Below, piece after piece: positions 15,855 through 25,602 of a stretch of 43,984 nt of DNA. Position 1 is the stretch's first letter; each line of letters opens with the position of its first letter. This stretch comes from Paracoccus aerius (lineage in GTDB: Bacteria; Pseudomonadota; Alphaproteobacteria; Rhodobacterales; Rhodobacteraceae). Position numbers and translations under genes: made by a program. Location of the stretch: the NCBI RefSeq assembly GCF_014656455.1, contig NZ_BNCL01000021.1, positions 1-43,984 on the forward strand, given 5' to 3'. The notes beneath the pieces were generated by a model. The model did not search any database. It saw nothing but the letters and a program-made list of their open reading frames with translations, and was not told the DNA's origin.

Positions 15855-17286
15855 AAGTTCTGTAAAGCTGACCCCAACCTGGATCATGCATGTAACGACT
15901 GGCTCCAGAACGTTGCACCAGTTTGATCGCTTCTTGTTCAGCTCTACGGAGGGCCTCGCCCTCGTCCGTGGTTGTCACCCGTCCTCCTTCCAGCAGAATA
16001 TTCCCATCGACCATCACCAAATCGACATCAGCGCCGGTGGCTTGGTGAATTAGCCGATGAACGGGCATCCACTGAGGCGTGAGGTGCGGCCGGTTCATGT
16101 CTACAATAACCAGATCCGCTTTTTTTCCGGATTCCAGCGATCCAATCTGGTCCTCCATCCCTAGAGCGCGGGCCGCGTCGATGGTGATCATCTCCAGCAC
16201 CTTGCCCGGGGGAAAGAAGAAGCGGTCGTGATTCCGCAAGACGTGCTGGACAGACTGGAATAGGCGTGCGGTCTGAAGCATGTCGAAATACCGACTGGGG
16301 GCGGTACCATCGGTGGTAAGTGCGACGTTGATGCCGCGCGCCATCATCTCGATCACCGGAGTAGAACGACCGGGAGGTGCGTGGGTCACGTGCGTGCCGG
16401 TCTCGGCCAGGATCTCGATCTCGGCCGGAGAGATGCCCCAGCAATGTTGCAGATGGATATCGGGACCCAGAAGGGCGTTTTCCTTATCCTGCCAAGCCAG
16501 ACGGATATGACCGGCGAAGGCATCGGAATGCAATCGGACGCGGTGCTTCCGCGCCAGTTCCCGCACGATGCGGGCATGCATGCGGTCGTCCGGCGTCAGC
16601 GCAATGGCTTGGTCGGGGGTCGAGATGTTCGAGGTCTCGATCGAGGGGACGATGGTGAAGGGCGTCAGGTAGACGCGGATGCGGCCATCGTCGCTGCCGT
16701 CCAACATCTGGATCGCGGCCTCGGCCCCTTCCATCATCTCGGCAAAGGTAACACTGCGGCGCTTTGGTTCCCCTGTTTCCCAGCGGGTCACCTCGCGTGG
16801 CCACGGCAGGCCGGCAGGGCCGATGCAAATGACTTCGCGGAGCCCGATCTCGGAATAGGCGCGGGCGTGGTTGACCGCGAATACTGGATCGTCACTCCGC
16901 GGCATGGATGAGATAATGCTCACGCCGGTTGTCACCCCCGCGCGCAGCCGTTCCAAGCCGGAGACTAGGCCGTCGGCATACCAGAATTCGCGCGTGGTCG
17001 CATGGTAGTAGATCGGCGTGACGATCTTCATCCATTGCGGATTGACGTCGGACGCGATGCTGCGGATGAGGCAATGGCCTGCATGGCCATGGGCGTCGAC
17101 CAGCCCGGGAATAATTAGCTTGCCCCGGCAGTCGATGATGCGGTCGCCGGGCTGGGCAAGGACCTCTGCGTCGGGACCAACCTGGTCGATCCGGTCATCC
17201 AGCACGCGCACCGCCCCATCCTCGATGATGCGGCGCTGCGTATCTACGGGGATGACGGTCGCGTGCCGGAAGACGATGGCGGTCAT
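15844..17286 (-). CDS. Amidohydrolase of the TRZ/ATZ (deaminase/chlorohydrolase) group
   Basis: 480-residue metal-dependent hydrolase with the composite beta-sandwich at both ends and a TIM barrel between. Metal-site motifs are present: HGH in VDAHGHAGH, a barrel His in RLHSDAFAGHIRL, His in LQHCWGIS and Asp in LTTDGTAPSR. This pattern is that of aminohydrolases acting on ring carbons (S-adenosylhomocysteine deaminase, guanine deaminase, triazine hydrolases). The ATG at 17286 is chosen because the upstream extension has no family similarity. It is the last gene of the Dpp operon and follows the substrate-binding protein after a hairpin. The substrate is unknown; a nitrogen heterocycle is likely. 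Confidence 0.85.
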   Translation of the reverse strand: MTAIVFRHATVIPVDTQRRIIEDGAVRVLDDRIDQVGPDAEVLAQPGDRIIDCRGKLIIPGLVDAHGHAGHCLIRSIASDVNPQWMKIVTPIYYHATTREFWYADGLVSGLERLRAGVTTGVSIISSMPRSDDPVFAVNHARAYSEIGLREVICIGPAGLPWPREVTRWETGEPKRRSVTFAEMMEGAEAAIQMLDGSDDGRIRVYLTPFTIVPSIETSNISTPDQAIALTPDDRMHARIVRELARKHRVRLHSDAFAGHIRLAWQDKENALLGPDIHLQHCWGISPAEIEILAETGTHVTHAPPGRSTPVIEMMARGINVALTTDGTAPSRYFDMLQTARLFQSVQHVLRNHDRFFFPPGKVLEMITIDAARALGMEDQIGSLESGKKADLVIVDMNRPHLTPQWMPVHRLIHQATGADVDLVMVDGNILLEGGRVTTTDEGEALRRAEQEAIKLVQRSGASRYMHDPGWGQLYRTFKE

Positions 17287-17311
17287 GGTCTGGCCTGTCG
17301 CTAAGGTGAGG

Positions 17312-17337
17312 GACGGCGCCCGGTGGCAGGCGCCGTC
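17312..17337 (-). other. Intercistronic hairpin between the dppA-like gene and the last amidohydrolase
   Basis: GACGGCGCC (17312-17320) pairs perfectly over nine bases with GGCGCCGTC (17329-17337) around an 8-base loop. A hairpin directly after the gene for a periplasmic binding protein commonly protects the upstream mRNA and partly terminates transcription. That would give high binding-protein and low enzyme levels (inference). There is no T-run, so full termination is unlikely. Confidence 0.5.
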
Positions 17338-17359
17338 TTGCTGCAGGTTCCGGCGCGCC

Positions 17360-18925
17360 TTACTGGGCGACGGTGGTGAACCAGTGGCGCGGCTTGTTGT
17401 CCGCCCGCAGGTCAATGTTCTCGACACGGTCGCGGCTGGCCCAGGCAATCGGCTGCTGGTGCAACGGGATCAGCAGGACCTGTTCCTTGGCGATGCGAAG
17501 GGCCTGTTCCTCAAGCTTCAGGCGCTCGGCCGGATCGACGGCCTCGGCTGCCTGCTTGACTAGGGCATCCAGCTCGGGCACCGACCAGCCGCCATAGTTG
17601 GCCACGCCGTATGCGCCCTCCTTCGTCGACAGAACCTGCGACAGCAACGAGAAGGCGTCCAGCGTCGGCTCGTTGGCCCAGCTGAGGTTGAACATCTCGG
17701 TATTGCCCTGCGACCGCTTGGGCGACTGGACCGAGCGCGGTCCCATGTCGATATCGACCTGCAGGCCGGCGCGGGCAAGCATGTTGGCAATGCCCTGGCA
17801 CCAGTCTTCCTCGTTGATGCTCTCGTCGTTCATGCAGGTATAGGTGACGCGCAGCGATTCCGCTCCAGCCTCTTTCAGCAGTCCCGCCGCTTTTTCGGGG
17901 TTGGCGGGCTCGAAGGTGTCAAGCGCCTCGGAATAGCCGGCTACCTCGGGGGCGATCAGCGACCCCGACGGCCGGGCTAGGCCTCGCATGACCCGCTGGT
18001 TGATGAGGTCGCGGTCGATCAGCGCCTCGATGGCCTGGCGCACCTTGATGTCGTTGAAGGGATTGGGGCGCCCGTCCGGCAGCGTCTCGCGGCGGTTCAT
18101 CGCCACGAAAACGGTGCGCAGTTCAGTCAGCGTCTGCACGTTGATTGAAGGGTCGGCTTTTAGCCGTTCCAGATCCTGCATGGGCGCGCTGTCGATCAGG
18201 TCCACCTCGCCCGACAGAAGGGCGGCGATGCGGGTCGCGGCGGACGTGATCGGCACGAATTCCAGGCGGTCGATGTTGTGCTTGCGGTCGTCCCACCAGC
18301 CGTCGTTGACTAGAAGCACGGTCTTGCTGTCGGGCGCACGGCTTTCCAGCTTGAAGGGCCCGGTTCCGTTCGTGTTGTTCGTCGCAAACCCTTCGACGCC
18401 CGCGCCGAAGTCGGTCGGCTTTTCGGTGTTGTTGGCTTGCAGCCAGCCCTGGTCGAAGACGAAGATGTTGGTGATGTCGTTCAGAAACAGCGACGACGGC
18501 GTGGTCACGCCGATCTCGACCGTCATGTCGTCGATCTTCTTGATGTCCTTGAACAGCGGCATGTTGCCTTTCAGCGGAGAGGCCGGGTCGGCCGCACGCT
18601 GGAACGATGCCACCACGTCGTCTGCGGTCATGTCCGCGCCGTCATGGAACTTGACCCCTTCGCGCAGCTTGAAGCGCCAGGCCGGCCCCTCGACTAGTTC
18701 CCATTCGGTCGCAAGCGCAGGCTCTAGCCCGAAGGTTGGATCATAGCGCACGAGGCCTTCGTAGATGTGGTTCAGGAAGGCCAGGTTCGCAGTCGAAGGG
18801 ATCGAGTTCGGATCCAGCGAGTAGATATCCGCCCGAGAGCCCCATTTCAGCGTGTTTTCGGCATGGACGGCCGCAGCGCTGACCGAAAGGGCAAGGGCCG
18901 CCGCGATCGTGGTGAATAGGTTCAT
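17360..18925 (-). CDS. dppA: Periplasmic substrate-binding protein of a Dpp/Opp-type ABC transporter
   Basis: 521-residue SBP_bac_5 family protein. It has a Sec signal peptide (hydrophobic core ALALSVSAAAVHA, cleavage about residue 22) and then NTLKWGSRADIYSLDPNS, the usual start of mature dipeptide/nickel-binding proteins, with LREGVKFHDGADMTADDV downstream. The ATG at 18925 lies six bases after AGGAG; the ATG at 18931 would be only one base from it. It sits between the dppF-like ATPase and an amidohydrolase. The binding specificity cannot be read from sequence. The neighbours suggest a cyclic amide or other nitrogen compound rather than peptides. Confidence 0.9.
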   Translation of the reverse strand: MNLFTTIAAALALSVSAAAVHAENTLKWGSRADIYSLDPNSIPSTANLAFLNHIYEGLVRYDPTFGLEPALATEWELVEGPAWRFKLREGVKFHDGADMTADDVVASFQRAADPASPLKGNMPLFKDIKKIDDMTVEIGVTTPSSLFLNDITNIFVFDQGWLQANNTEKPTDFGAGVEGFATNNTNGTGPFKLESRAPDSKTVLLVNDGWWDDRKHNIDRLEFVPITSAATRIAALLSGEVDLIDSAPMQDLERLKADPSINVQTLTELRTVFVAMNRRETLPDGRPNPFNDIKVRQAIEALIDRDLINQRVMRGLARPSGSLIAPEVAGYSEALDTFEPANPEKAAGLLKEAGAESLRVTYTCMNDESINEEDWCQGIANMLARAGLQVDIDMGPRSVQSPKRSQGNTEMFNLSWANEPTLDAFSLLSQVLSTKEGAYGVANYGGWSVPELDALVKQAAEAVDPAERLKLEEQALRIAKEQVLLIPLHQQPIAWASRDRVENIDLRADNKPRHWFTTVAQ

Positions 18926-18964
18926 CGACATCTCCTGTTGGCTTTGTTTTCTGGTTGGGGGGCG

Positions 18965-19927
18965 TCAGGCGAAATGGCAGGCCACGCGAGCGCCGTCGGG
19001 CTTGGTTTCCAGATTCGGGCGTTCGGTCTTGCAGCGGTCCTGCGCCAGTGGGCAGCGCGGGTGGAAGGTGCAGCCCGAGGGCGGGGACAGCGGGCTGGGC
19101 ACTTCGCCCGCGACGATCTTGCGGTCGCGATGCGGGCTGTTCACGTCCGGGATCGTTTCCAGCAGCAGCCGGGTGTACGGGTGCTTTGGATCGGCGAACA
19201 GGACCTCTGTCTCGGCATGCTCGACGATGCGACCCAGATACATGACCGCGATCTGGTCGGACATGTGGCGCACCACGGACAGGTCGTGGCTGATGAAGAG
19301 ATAGGTCAGCCCCAGTTCGTCCTGCAGCCGCCGCATCAGGTTCAGGATCTGCGCCTGCACCGACACGTCAAGCGCACTGGTCGGTTCGTCGCAAACCAGG
19401 AATTCGGGTTCCGACGCAAGCGCCCGCGCGATCGAGATGCGCTGCCGCTGCCCGCCCGAGAATTCATGCGGAAACTTGTCGCCGTCCGCTACATTCAGGC
19501 CGACGATGCCCAGTAGCTCGGCCACGCGTTCCGCGACCAGGGCCTCGGTGTCGCGCAGCTTCAGTTCCCGCAGCGGTTCGGCGATGATGGTCTTGACCCG
19601 CCAGCGGGGGTTCAGCGAGGCGTAGGGATCCTGAAAGATCATCTGCGCCGACAATGGCTGTCCCGACCTGCCCGGCGCAAAACGGATCTGGCCGGAGCTG
19701 GGCGGATAGATGCCCGTCACCAGTCGCGCCACCGTGGATTTGCCGCAGCCGGATTCACCGACCAGGCTCAGGCAGCCTCCGCTGGGCACGCTGAAGCTGA
19801 CATCGTTCACGGCATGCAGGTAGCGCCGTTCCTGACGGTAGAGGAGGCGGCTGAGGAACGGGGCCGACACGTCGAACACACGGTCCAGCTTCTCAACCCG
19901 CAGCGCTGCGGTCTGCGTGGCGGTCAT
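18965..19927 (-). CDS. dppF: ABC transporter ATPase, DppF/OppF type
   Basis: 320 residues. Walker A is GESGCGKST (about residue 55), the signature is FSGGQRQRISIARAL, and Walker B is EFLVCDEPTSALDVS with the switch His in FISHDLSVVRH. The C-terminal oligopeptide-transporter extension is present, with the cysteines of GCTFHPRCPLAQDRC that in DppD/F proteins hold an iron-sulfur cluster. The start overlaps the stop of the dppD-like gene (ATGA), so the two ATPases are translationally coupled. It energises the DppB/DppC permease pair encoded upstream. Confidence 0.92.
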   Translation of the reverse strand: MTATQTAALRVEKLDRVFDVSAPFLSRLLYRQERRYLHAVNDVSFSVPSGGCLSLVGESGCGKSTVARLVTGIYPPSSGQIRFAPGRSGQPLSAQMIFQDPYASLNPRWRVKTIIAEPLRELKLRDTEALVAERVAELLGIVGLNVADGDKFPHEFSGGQRQRISIARALASEPEFLVCDEPTSALDVSVQAQILNLMRRLQDELGLTYLFISHDLSVVRHMSDQIAVMYLGRIVEHAETEVLFADPKHPYTRLLLETIPDVNSPHRDRKIVAGEVPSPLSPPSGCTFHPRCPLAQDRCKTERPNLETKPDGARVACHFA

Positions 19928-20910
19928 TCGACACCTCCTTCGTAAAGCCAGCAGGCGGCCTGGCCCGACCGGGTGGGAATAAGATCGGGACGGTTGCGGC
20001 GACAGCGGGGTCCGGCCAGGGTGCAGCGGGGATTGAAGGCGCAGCCGGCCGGGATCGCGTTCAGCCGCGGCATCGCGCCGTCGATCTGGTGCAGCGTCCG
20101 GACGCGCGCCCCAAGCGCCGGGATCGAGGCCATCAGCCCGCGGGTATAGGGATGGGCAGGCGATTTCAGCACGTCCTCAACCGGGCCGATCTCGATAAGG
20201 CGGCCGGCATACATCACTGCGACCCGGTCGGCCGTTTCGGCGATCACGCCCATGTCGTGGGTGACCAGCATCACCGCCGTGTCGTGTTCCTTGCACAGCT
20301 TGCGTAGAAGCCCCGTGATCTGTGCCTGAATCGACACGTCCAGGGCCGTGGTGGGTTCGTCGGCGATGATCAGCTTGGGCCGCGCGGCCAGGGCCAGGGC
20401 GATCACCACGCGCTGCCGCATGCCGCCCGAAAACTGGTGCGGGAAATGATCCACGCGTTCCTGCGGGGCAGGGATGCCCACTTCCTGCAGCAACTCGACC
20501 GCGCGCGCGCGGGCCTGGGCGCGGCTGGTGCCGGGGATATGCTGGCGGATCGTTTCCGACAGTTGCGCCCCGACCGTGAACAGCGGGTTCAGCGAGGTCA
20601 GCGGATCCTGGAAAATCGCGCCGATCTCGCGGCCGCGCACCTTTTCCATTGCGCGGTCGCCCAAGCCATCGATGCGTCGGCCCGCCAGACTTATCTCTCC
20701 GCCGGCGATGCGTCCGGGGCGTTCCAGAAGGCCCAGGATCGCGGCCCCTGTCATCGACTTGCCCGCACCGCTTTCGCCGACGACCCCCAGGATCTCGCCG
20801 GGGCGGATGTCCAGGGTGATGTCGTTCAGCGCGGTGACGGTGCCGTGTCGGCCGGGAAACTCCACGACCAGGTTTCGGACTTCCAAGCAGGACGGCGTGG
20901 CATCAAGCAT
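19924..20910 (-). CDS. dppD: ABC transporter ATPase, DppD/OppD type
   Basis: 328 residues with Walker [10 protein letters not shown], signature [15 protein letters not shown], Walker [16 protein letters not shown], switch His in [11 protein letters not shown], and the C-terminal oligopeptide extension with the [15 protein letters not shown] cysteines. It forms a heterodimer with the DppF-type protein in this transporter class. The start overlaps the end of the preceding amidohydrolase gene by eight bases. Confidence 0.92.
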   Translation of the reverse strand: MLDATPSCLEVRNLVVEFPGRHGTVTALNDITLDIRPGEILGVVGESGAGKSMTGAAILGLLERPGRIAGGEISLAGRRIDGLGDRAMEKVRGREIGAIFQDPLTSLNPLFTVGAQLSETIRQHIPGTSRAQARARAVELLQEVGIPAPQERVDHFPHQFSGGMRQRVVIALALAARPKLIIADEPTTALDVSIQAQITGLLRKLCKEHDTAVMLVTHDMGVIAETADRVAVMYAGRLIEIGPVEDVLKSPAHPYTRGLMASIPALGARVRTLHQIDGAMPRLNAIPAGCAFNPRCTLAGPRCRRNRPDLIPTRSGQAACWLYEGGVE

Positions 20911-22402
20911 TCTGGCTTTCCTTCACGGGATAGCTGGGGGGAAAGATCTCCTCGACCGGGGGATGGTCCCAGGTCCGGGCCGGGTATTGCGCCACAAGGC
21001 GGTCGTATTGCTGCTGCGCCTGCACGCGGGCCCGGGCCATGTCGATGCCCGCGACTTGACCCGCCCGCATTGACAGCCGCCCGTCGACGAAGACCGCGTC
21101 GGTGACTTTCCCCGACCCCCCGACTACCAGGGCGGCGATCGGATCGACGGTCGGGGCCATGACCGGATCGTCCAGGCGGAAGACGGCGATGTCCGCCTTG
21201 GCCCCTGCGCGGATCACCCCCAGGTCGTCGCGGCCAAGCGCCCTGGCGCCGCCCAAGGTCGCCGCATCGAACAGGTCGCGGCAGGCGATACGGTCGGGGC
21301 CGCCGTCATTCATGCGGCAGGTGATCAGCCCCACCAGCAGGTTCATCAGCATGTCCGCGGGCGCGGTATCGGTCCCCATCGCGATCGTGATGCCCATGTC
21401 CCGCAGGCGCGAGAAGCTGTTCAGGCTGCTGCCCCCGCGACCCGACACCAGCGGGCAATGCACGACCGACACCCCGTGGCGGGCGTAAAGGGCCAGATCC
21501 TCATCCGTCGCATGGGTTCCGTGCGCGGCGATCAGCCGGTGGGACAGCAGCCCCTCACGGGCCATCCAGGCGGGGGCCGTGGTGCCGTGCAGGGCGCGGA
21601 CCGTCTGGACCTCCATCGCGCCCTGGGCCATGTGCAGGCGGACTTTGATGTCCAAGTCCTCTGCGGCCCGCATCGTCGCATGCAGCAACCCCGCCGTCGA
21701 GGTCTCGACACGGTCGGGGGCCAGCATCCCCTGAACCAGCCCGCCGTGCCGCCCGGTCTGGCGGCGGATATAGGCCACAGCATCGGCCAGCCCGGCCAGG
21801 CCGCGTTCCTCGTCGAAATGGGGGCGCATGTCGCCGGGGCCGTGAAGGACCATTCCGCCCGAACGATAGGCGGGCGACAGATAGACGCGCAGGCCCAGAT
21901 CCCCGGCCGCTTCGGCAGCGGCATCGAATTCGGCCACAGTCTCGCCCCATTCGCGGTAGAAAAGCGATGCGATGGGCGCGGCGGTGGTGATGCCGTTCAG
22001 CAGCAATTGGCCGAAGGCAAAGCGCTTCTGGAAAGCCAGCTCCTCGGGCGAATACATCTCGTACGGACCGGCCTGGACATAAGACAGTGGCCAAACGCGG
22101 CCCTTCTTCCAAGGCGGGAAATGGTCGATGCCCAGGATGGTGGTGTCCAGATCCGACAGCGCGTCCAGATCGATCAACCCCGGAGAGATCAGCGCCGCGC
22201 CCAGGTCGATCCGGCGCGCGACCTCTCCGGCGAAGTCGTGGCCGGCAAAGATCACCCGGTCGCCTTCGATTACGACCTCCCCGCCCTTGAGAAGGATAGG
22301 GCCGCTTCCGTCATGGGCTAGAACCCAGTCTGCGGTCAGGCAGGTGCGTCCGGCAGGGCGCGCGCCAAGGGTCAAGTCGGCAATGGAATGGCGGTTCGTC
22401 AT
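20903..22402 (-). CDS. Amidohydrolase-fold protein lacking the HxH metal motif
   Basis: 499 residues with clear amidohydrolase layout: N-terminal strands, then ALISPGLIDLDAL where GLIDxHxH is expected, a TIM barrel, and a C-terminal ADIAVFRLDDP strand. The other metal ligands appear conserved: His257 (VRLHMAQG), His294 (AAHGTH) and Asp345 (MGTDTAP). The two histidines of HxH are replaced by Asp80 and Leu82. It could bind a single metal through the remaining residues, use a different site, or be non-catalytic. It overlaps its upstream neighbour by ATGA and runs into dppD, so it is firmly inside the operon. Substrate unknown. Confidence 0.85.
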   Translation of the reverse strand: MTNRHSIADLTLGARPAGRTCLTADWVLAHDGSGPILLKGGEVVIEGDRVIFAGHDFAGEVARRIDLGAALISPGLIDLDALSDLDTTILGIDHFPPWKKGRVWPLSYVQAGPYEMYSPEELAFQKRFAFGQLLLNGITTAAPIASLFYREWGETVAEFDAAAEAAGDLGLRVYLSPAYRSGGMVLHGPGDMRPHFDEERGLAGLADAVAYIRRQTGRHGGLVQGMLAPDRVETSTAGLLHATMRAAEDLDIKVRLHMAQGAMEVQTVRALHGTTAPAWMAREGLLSHRLIAAHGTHATDEDLALYARHGVSVVHCPLVSGRGGSSLNSFSRLRDMGITIAMGTDTAPADMLMNLLVGLITCRMNDGGPDRIACRDLFDAATLGGARALGRDDLGVIRAGAKADIAVFRLDDPVMAPTVDPIAALVVGGSGKVTDAVFVDGRLSMRAGQVAGIDMARARVQAQQQYDRLVAQYPARTWDHPPVEEIFPPSYPVKESQNA

Positions 22403-23601
22403 GGCATGTCCACCACGCAGGCCCCACCCCGGGCAACGACCTTACCGCCCTTGACCACCAGCGGCCGGGGTGCGCGGTTGACCACGGCATGGGCGACGGT
22501 TTCGCCGTCCAGCAGGGTGAAGTCGGCCTTGCAGCCGATGGCCGCGCCATAACCGTCCAGCCGCATGACGTCCGCGCCGCCCTGCGAGACGATCTCCAGG
22601 GCCAGGCGCAGGTCGCGGTCCGACCGGAAGCCGTTCTTCATGCCAATCACGGTCGCCCGGTCGATCATGTCGGGCTGGCCCCAAGGGCCCCAGGTATCGC
22701 GGATGCCGTCGCAGCCCGCCCCGACCCGCACGCCCGCCGCAAGCAACTGCTTGACCGAGGGCACGGCCGCCGAAGGCGCGCCCGTGGTCAGGATCGCGAT
22801 GTCAAGCGCGGCGATCTCGTCGATCAGGCGGCCGACTCGCGCGTGGTCGTTCATGCCAAGCGCGAAGGCATGGCTGATCGCGAAGCGGCCCTGCATCCCG
22901 TGGACGCGGACCCGTTCGAAAATCAGCTCCATCGTGAAGGCGCCAAGCTCTCCGGCTTCGTGCAGGTGGATGTCCACGTCGCAGCCATGCCGGTCGGCCA
23001 GGACGAACAACGCATCAAGCTGGCCCTTGGGATCGCGGTCGATGCCGCAGGGATCGATGCCGCCCAGGACTTCGCATCCGTTCGACAGGGCCTCGTCTAG
23101 CAGCTCGACGGTGCCGGGCATGACCATCACGCCCGATTGCGGGAACGCCACCATCTGGATGTCGACGATGCCTGCCAGCTTTTCGCGGGTCTGCTGAACG
23201 CCCTCCATCATCCGCAGGCCGTGGGTGGTGTCGATATCGACATGGCTGCGGATATGGGTGGCGCCATGGGCGACAAGCCCGATGGCATGGCGCAACGACT
23301 GACGGTGCGGGTCGATGTCTAGGGTCAAGCGATTTTCACGTTCAAAGTCGATGCGGCTGCGCAGGACGGCCTCTCGGTCGTTCTCGTGCCAGGGCATGCC
23401 CCAGGTGGTCTTGTCCAGATGCGTATGCGCGTCGATCAGTCCGGGCCACAGGATCGCGCCATGGCCGTCCTCGGCCGGGGTGGCGTCCGGGGCGGTCAAT
23501 TCGGAACCGATCCCGGCGATGAGGCCGTCGCGGATCAGCAGGTCCGTGGCCTGCCCGCCCAGCGGGCGGACGTTCTTCAGAAGCAGGTCGGTCATGATCA
23601 T
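22399..23601 (-). CDS. Cytosine deaminase-like amidohydrolase
   Basis: 400-residue enzyme resembling CodA and isocytosine/creatinine-type deaminases. The metal ligands are HTH in IDAHTHLDK, His in DIHLHEAGE (where the Glu also matches the CodA catalytic Glu), His in AISHAFALG and Asp in GAGCDGIRDTWGPWG, the last being a strong CodA-family signature. It predicts hydrolytic deamination or ring opening of a pyrimidine-like amidine. The start at 23601 gives an ATGA overlap with dppC, as elsewhere in this operon; an ATG at 23595 is also possible. Confidence 0.88.
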   Translation of the reverse strand: MIMTDLLLKNVRPLGGQATDLLIRDGLIAGIGSELTAPDATPAEDGHGAILWPGLIDAHTHLDKTTWGMPWHENDREAVLRSRIDFERENRLTLDIDPHRQSLRHAIGLVAHGATHIRSHVDIDTTHGLRMMEGVQQTREKLAGIVDIQMVAFPQSGVMVMPGTVELLDEALSNGCEVLGGIDPCGIDRDPKGQLDALFVLADRHGCDVDIHLHEAGELGAFTMELIFERVRVHGMQGRFAISHAFALGMNDHARVGRLIDEIAALDIAILTTGAPSAAVPSVKQLLAAGVRVGAGCDGIRDTWGPWGQPDMIDRATVIGMKNGFRSDRDLRLALEIVSQGGADVMRLDGYGAAIGCKADFTLLDGETVAHAVVNRAPRPLVVKGGKVVARGGACVVDMP

Positions 23602-24539
23602 CTCAGCTTCGGGTTAAGGGCGTCGCGCAGCCAGTCGCCCAGCAGGTTCACGGATACGACCAGCAGTGACAGTTGCAGCACCGGGAAGATCACGATCCAC
23701 CACATGCCGGAGAACAGGTACTGGTTGCCGACCCGGATCAGCGTCCCCAGAGAGGGCTGGCCCGGCGGCATGCCGATGCCCAGGAAGGACAGCGTGGCCT
23801 CGGTCAGGATGGCCATCCCGAAGCTCAGCGTGGCGGCAACCAGCACGGGCGTCAGCGTGTTGGGCAGGATGTGGCGCGCCATGATGCGGCGGGCCGGCAC
23901 CTTCAGAAGCTTGGCCGCCATCACGTATTCCTTGCCCTTTTCCACGATGGTCTGGGCGCGCACGGTCCGGGCATATTGCACCCAGCCGGAAATCGTGATC
24001 GCCAGCACCAGCACGGCCGAGGCGCCGACCTCGCGCAGGTCGGGAGGCAGCATCTGGCGCACGACGGCCGAGACCAGGATGGCGATCAGGATCGTCGGGA
24101 TCGACAGGACCACGTCGCCGATGCGCATCAGGATGTTGTCAACGATACCGCCGAAATAGCCCGCCACCAACCCCATGCTAAGCCCGATCAGCAGCGAGAA
24201 CGTGACCGAGGCGATGCCGATCATGACTGAGGTGCGCGTCCCGTAGAGCATGACCGACAGCATGTCGCGCCCCTGGGTGTCCGTGCCCAGCAGATACGGC
24301 CATTCGCCACCCTCCAGCCAGATCGGCGGCAGTTCGGATTTCCACATGTCCAGCTGCGCCGGGTCATAGGGGTTCTGCGGCGCGATCAGCGGGGCCAGGA
24401 AGGCCGAGACCACCAGAACCAGCAGGACCACCAGGGCGATCCGGGCGGAGGGCGATCGGCTGAAGGACCACCACAGGTCGCTGCCGCGCGCACGGGCCAG
24501 CCGCGAAGGCCGGACGGGAAGTGCATTCAGGTCGGCCAT
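23598..24539 (-). CDS. dppC: ABC transporter permease, DppC type
   Basis: 313-residue inner-membrane protein. It has the N-terminal DppC extension with one membrane helix (ALVVLLVLVVSAFLAPLIAPQ), the GTDTQGRDMLSVMLYGTR motif characteristic of OppC/DppC, and then five helices. The EAA loop is at EYVMAAKLLKVPARRIMARHILPN. It pairs with the DppB-type permease, whose gene ends 13 bases upstream. Confidence 0.92.
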   Translation of the reverse strand: MADLNALPVRPSRLARARGSDLWWSFSRSPSARIALVVLLVLVVSAFLAPLIAPQNPYDPAQLDMWKSELPPIWLEGGEWPYLLGTDTQGRDMLSVMLYGTRTSVMIGIASVTFSLLIGLSMGLVAGYFGGIVDNILMRIGDVVLSIPTILIAILVSAVVRQMLPPDLREVGASAVLVLAITISGWVQYARTVRAQTIVEKGKEYVMAAKLLKVPARRIMARHILPNTLTPVLVAATLSFGMAILTEATLSFLGIGMPPGQPSLGTLIRVGNQYLFSGMWWIVIFPVLQLSLLVVSVNLLGDWLRDALNPKLR

Positions 24540-24552
24540 GGATGGATACCCC

Positions 24553-25521
24553 TTATTTCGCGTCGCGCAGACGGGGGTCGATCACTGCATAGGTGATGTC
24601 GACCATGGTGTTGAGAAAGACGAAGATCAGGGCGACGATGCACAGATAGGCCGCCATCACCGGGATATCGATGAAGGTTACCGCCTGGATGAACAGCATC
24701 CCCATGCCTGGCCACTGGAACACCGTTTCAGTGATCAGGGCGAAGGCGATCAGCGTGCCGATGTTCATTGCTGTCAAGGTCACGACGGGCATCAGGCAGT
24801 TGCGCAGCGCGTGGCGGAAGTAGATGCGGTGGCGCGGGATGCCGCGGGCACGGGCGAATTTCACATAATCCGACCGCATAACCTCGAGCATTTCGGCCCG
24901 CACCAGTCGCATGATCAGGGTCACTTGGTACAGGGACAGCGAGATTGACGGCAGGATCAGTGCCATTAGTCCAGACTTGGTCAGGAAGCCCGTGGACCAC
25001 CATCCCAGCTCCACTACCTCTCCGCGACCAAAGGCCGGCAGGATGCCCAGGGTGACGGAAAAGACCAGGATCAACAGAATGCCCACCACGAAACTGGGCA
25101 ACGACACCCCGATGATCGAAGCAAACTGCAGGATCTCGGAATACCAGGTGCCGCGCTTGATGGCTGTCAGGATGCCCAGCGGCAGGCCGATCAGCAGCGA
25201 CAGTACAGTGGCCACCAACACCAGTTCCATTGTGGCGGGAAAGCGATCGGCGATCAGGCCGAGGACCTCCTGTCCGTTGCGATACGAGATGCCGAAATTT
25301 CCCTGAGCGGCATTAGCAACAAAGCGGACGTACTGGACCAGGAAATTATCGTTCAGCCCCAGCCGTTCACGCAGTAGGTCACGGTCTGCCTGGGTTGATT
25401 GTTCGCTGGACATCATGTCCACCGGATCGCCGGCCAACTGGAAGATCAGGAAGGCCAGGAACGACACCGCAAGCATTACGAGCGCCGCATTCAGCAGTTT
25501 CTTGACGACGAATACCAGCAT
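24553..25521 (-). CDS. dppB: ABC transporter permease, DppB type
   Basis: 322-residue inner-membrane protein with the DppB N-terminal helix followed by FQLAGDPVDMM, six predicted helices and the EAA loop segment YVKFARARGIPRHRIYFRHALRN. It is the first gene of the operon dppB-dppC-amidohydrolase-amidohydrolase-dppD-dppF-dppA-amidohydrolase. A predicted promoter and operator lie about 80-120 bp upstream. Confidence 0.92.
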   Translation of the reverse strand: MLVFVVKKLLNAALVMLAVSFLAFLIFQLAGDPVDMMSSEQSTQADRDLLRERLGLNDNFLVQYVRFVANAAQGNFGISYRNGQEVLGLIADRFPATMELVLVATVLSLLIGLPLGILTAIKRGTWYSEILQFASIIGVSLPSFVVGILLILVFSVTLGILPAFGRGEVVELGWWSTGFLTKSGLMALILPSISLSLYQVTLIMRLVRAEMLEVMRSDYVKFARARGIPRHRIYFRHALRNCLMPVVTLTAMNIGTLIAFALITETVFQWPGMGMLFIQAVTFIDIPVMAAYLCIVALIFVFLNTMVDITYAVIDPRLRDAK

Positions 25522-25602
25522 GGCCGGATGGCCCTCCCTTATCGCGCAACGGGTCTTCGCCCATCGCCGCCATCCTTGGCGATGGCGCTGTTGTCATCCG
25601 AA

